A stretch of DNA of 64,000 nt from Usitatibacter palustris (GTDB taxonomy: Bacteria; Pseudomonadota; Gammaproteobacteria; Burkholderiales; Usitatibacteraceae): the NCBI RefSeq assembly GCF_013003985.1, contig NZ_CP053073.1:434001-498000 (forward strand), read 5' to 3'. Positions 62,860 to 64,000 of this stretch are shown piece after piece; position 1 is the stretch's first letter, and every line of letters begins with the position of its first letter. Both the position numbers and the translations under genes were made by a program. The notes under the pieces are model-generated. The model was given only the letters and a program-made list of their open reading frames with translations, ran no database searches and was not told the origin of the DNA.

Positions 62860-63741
62860 TCACTTGGGCAGCAAGTGGTCGACCAGCTGGCGGGCGATGG
62901 CGGGGAGTTGCTGGTAGTCGCGCACGCACAGGAGCATGCGGCGCTCGGCCCAGGGGTCCGAAAGGGGAACCAGGCGAAGGCCGAGGGCTCGCGCGAAGGG
63001 GCGGGCGGCGGTTTCCGGCAGGACGCCGATGCCCAGCCGCGCCTGGATCATGCGCGCGACCACGTCGAAGCTCTTCACCTGCACCCGGAGCCGCAGCGAC
63101 TTCTGCTCGGCGAGCGCGTGTTCGGTGAGCAGGCGCGACAGGGCGGTGTCGCTTTCGAGGCCGACGAAGTCGTGGTCGAGCAGGCGGGCGAAGGCGACGC
63201 GCTTGCCGCGCAGCGGGTACCTGCGCGGCAGGACCACGACCAGCCGGTCGCCGCGATAGGCGAAGCACTGCAGGCCGTGCACCGGCGCGCCCTCGACCAC
63301 GATGCCCACATCGGTGGCACCCGAGAGCACGCTCTGCACGATCTCGGAGCTGCGCCGCTCCTCGAGCGAGACGCGCACCGCGGGAAAGGCCCGGGCGAAC
63401 GAGGCGAGGTCCTCGGGCACGAACTGGGCGAGCGCGGAGGTGTTGGCCTGGACGCGTACCACGCCCTTGCCGCCCTTCACGTAATCGGACAGATCGGCCC
63501 GCATGTGCGCCACCTGCTCCATCAGCGTTCGCGCGTGGGCCAGCAGCGCCGAGCCCGCCGGCGTGAGCTCGACGCCGCGCGCCGTACGGTAGAGCAGCCG
63601 CGCACCGAGCTGCTCCTCGAGCTGCGAGATCCTGCGGCTCGCCGCGGCCAGCGCGAGGTGCGAAGCCTGGGCGGCCTTGGTGATGCTGCGGGTCTCCGCG
63701 ATGGCGATGAAAAGGGCGAGCGAAGCGAAGTCCGGGCGCAT
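62860..63741 (-). CDS. LysR-family transcriptional regulator next to aceA
   Basis: This 293-residue regulator has a winged helix (FASLALFIAIAETRSITKAA, then SRRISQLEEQLGARLLYRTARG) and a LysR substrate domain from about residue 88 (VVRVQANTSALAQFVPEDL). It lies upstream of aceA on the same strand, 123 bases away, so it is a candidate glyoxylate-bypass regulator; the target is not shown by the sequence. TATCGT lies 6 bases before the ATG with no proper Shine-Dalgarno. Confidence 0.9.
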   Translation of the reverse strand: MRPDFASLALFIAIAETRSITKAAQASHLALAAASRRISQLEEQLGARLLYRTARGVELTPAGSALLAHARTLMEQVAHMRADLSDYVKGGKGVVRVQANTSALAQFVPEDLASFARAFPAVRVSLEERRSSEIVQSVLSGATDVGIVVEGAPVHGLQCFAYRGDRLVVVLPRRYPLRGKRVAFARLLDHDFVGLESDTALSRLLTEHALAEQKSLRLRVQVKSFDVVARMIQARLGIGVLPETAARPFARALGLRLVPLSDPWAERRMLLCVRDYQQLPAIARQLVDHLLPK

Positions 63742-63747
63742 GAACCT

Positions 63748-63753
63748 ACGATA
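63748..63753 (-). promoter_or_regulatory. Candidate -10 for a leaderless LysR transcript
   Basis: On the minus strand TATCGT lies 6 bases before the ATG at 63741, in the 39-base gap after the Cfa-like gene. Confidence 0.3.
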
Positions 63754-63780
63754 CCCCAGGCGGGTCGCGGGCCGCGGCTT

Positions 63781-64000
63781 TCAGGAAAGGAAGTCGCGAG
63801 CGAGCACCATCTGCGCATTGCCCAGCGCGCGCTCCGCGAACCCCGCCTCGCAGTAGCAGAGGTAGAACTCCCACATCCGGATGAAGGTCTCGGGGTAGCC
63901 GAGCGCGCGCACTTCCTCGAGCCTTGCGAGGAAGTTCTCGCGCCAGCACGCGAGCGTCGTGGCGTAGTGCGGCCCGATGTCCTCCAGGTGCACGATGCGC
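63781..64000 (-). CDS. Cyclopropane-fatty-acyl-phospholipid synthase-like methyltransferase, C-terminal part
   Basis: The minus-strand frame enters from the right edge and ends at 63781. The visible residues include VHLEDIGPHYATTLACWRENF, FIRMWEFYLCYCEAGFAER and MVLARDFLS, the conserved C-terminus of Cfa-type SAM methyltransferases, which cyclopropanate membrane lipids. The SAM-binding domain lies outside the window, so a related fatty-acid methyltransferase is not excluded. Confidence 0.85.
   Translation of the reverse strand, partial: RIVHLEDIGPHYATTLACWRENFLARLEEVRALGYPETFIRMWEFYLCYCEAGFAERALGNAQMVLARDFLS

Overview
The window is chromosomal DNA from a high-GC betaproteobacterium. Support comes from a complete rRNA operon (16S, tRNA-Ile, tRNA-Ala, 23S, 5S), a trpE-G-D-C operon preceded by a Trp-rich leader peptide, two tandem flavin ubiquinone hydroxylases, a Bug/TctC-type binding protein, and a double-length UvrA. 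I see no phage, insertion sequence, CRISPR array or plasmid function. A placement near Usitatibacter-like lineages is only a guess; the 16S gene at 28610-30147 would settle it.

Layout. 1-4613 (minus): 5' end of rsmA, then pdxA, surA and lptD (rRNA maturation, PLP synthesis, outer-membrane biogenesis). 4670-12634: amgK-murU sugar salvage, pepP, two UbiH-type hydroxylases, dsbC, mltA, a tiny membrane ORF and apaG. 12707-17466: rpe, then the trp promoter, a leader peptide with three Trp codons, and trpEGDC. 17467-20901: porin, coq7, an OsmC-like protein and an AI-2E permease. 21061-24580: rplM-rpsI, argC, a coiled-coil membrane protein, a bactofilin and erpA. 24633-28329: anmK and an M23 endopeptidase facing tyrS. 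28356-34022: rrn operon with promoter, two boxA sites and terminator.

34054-39535 is the most unusual part. A YCII-like protein is followed by an operon of a CHASE2 adenylate cyclase, a secreted FecR-like protein and a secreted caspase-like protease with about ten MORN repeats. A 42-residue basic protein with its own transcription signals comes next. 39627-44930: a possible glycosyltransferase, pepN and an RhlE-type helicase. 45139-51560: a catabolic cluster (Bug binding protein and LysR regulator, divergent from tcuA-tcuB-dehydrogenase-class II aldolase). 51548-58755 (minus): a membrane protein, two small unknowns and the tandem UvrA. 58889-64000: an ICL/PEP-mutase family protein, aceB, aceA, a LysR regulator and the C-terminal end of a Cfa-type methyltransferase.

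Themes. Cell-wall turnover and recycling recur (MltA, M23, AnmK, AmgK, MurU, bactofilin). Many operonic genes are joined by 4-bp NTGA stop/start overlaps. Several monocistronic genes lack a Shine-Dalgarno and carry a -10-like hexamer 6-9 bases before the start codon, which suggests leaderless mRNAs. Two genes, the CHASE2 cyclase and the RhlE-type helicase, appear to start at ATC codons behind strong Shine-Dalgarno sequences.
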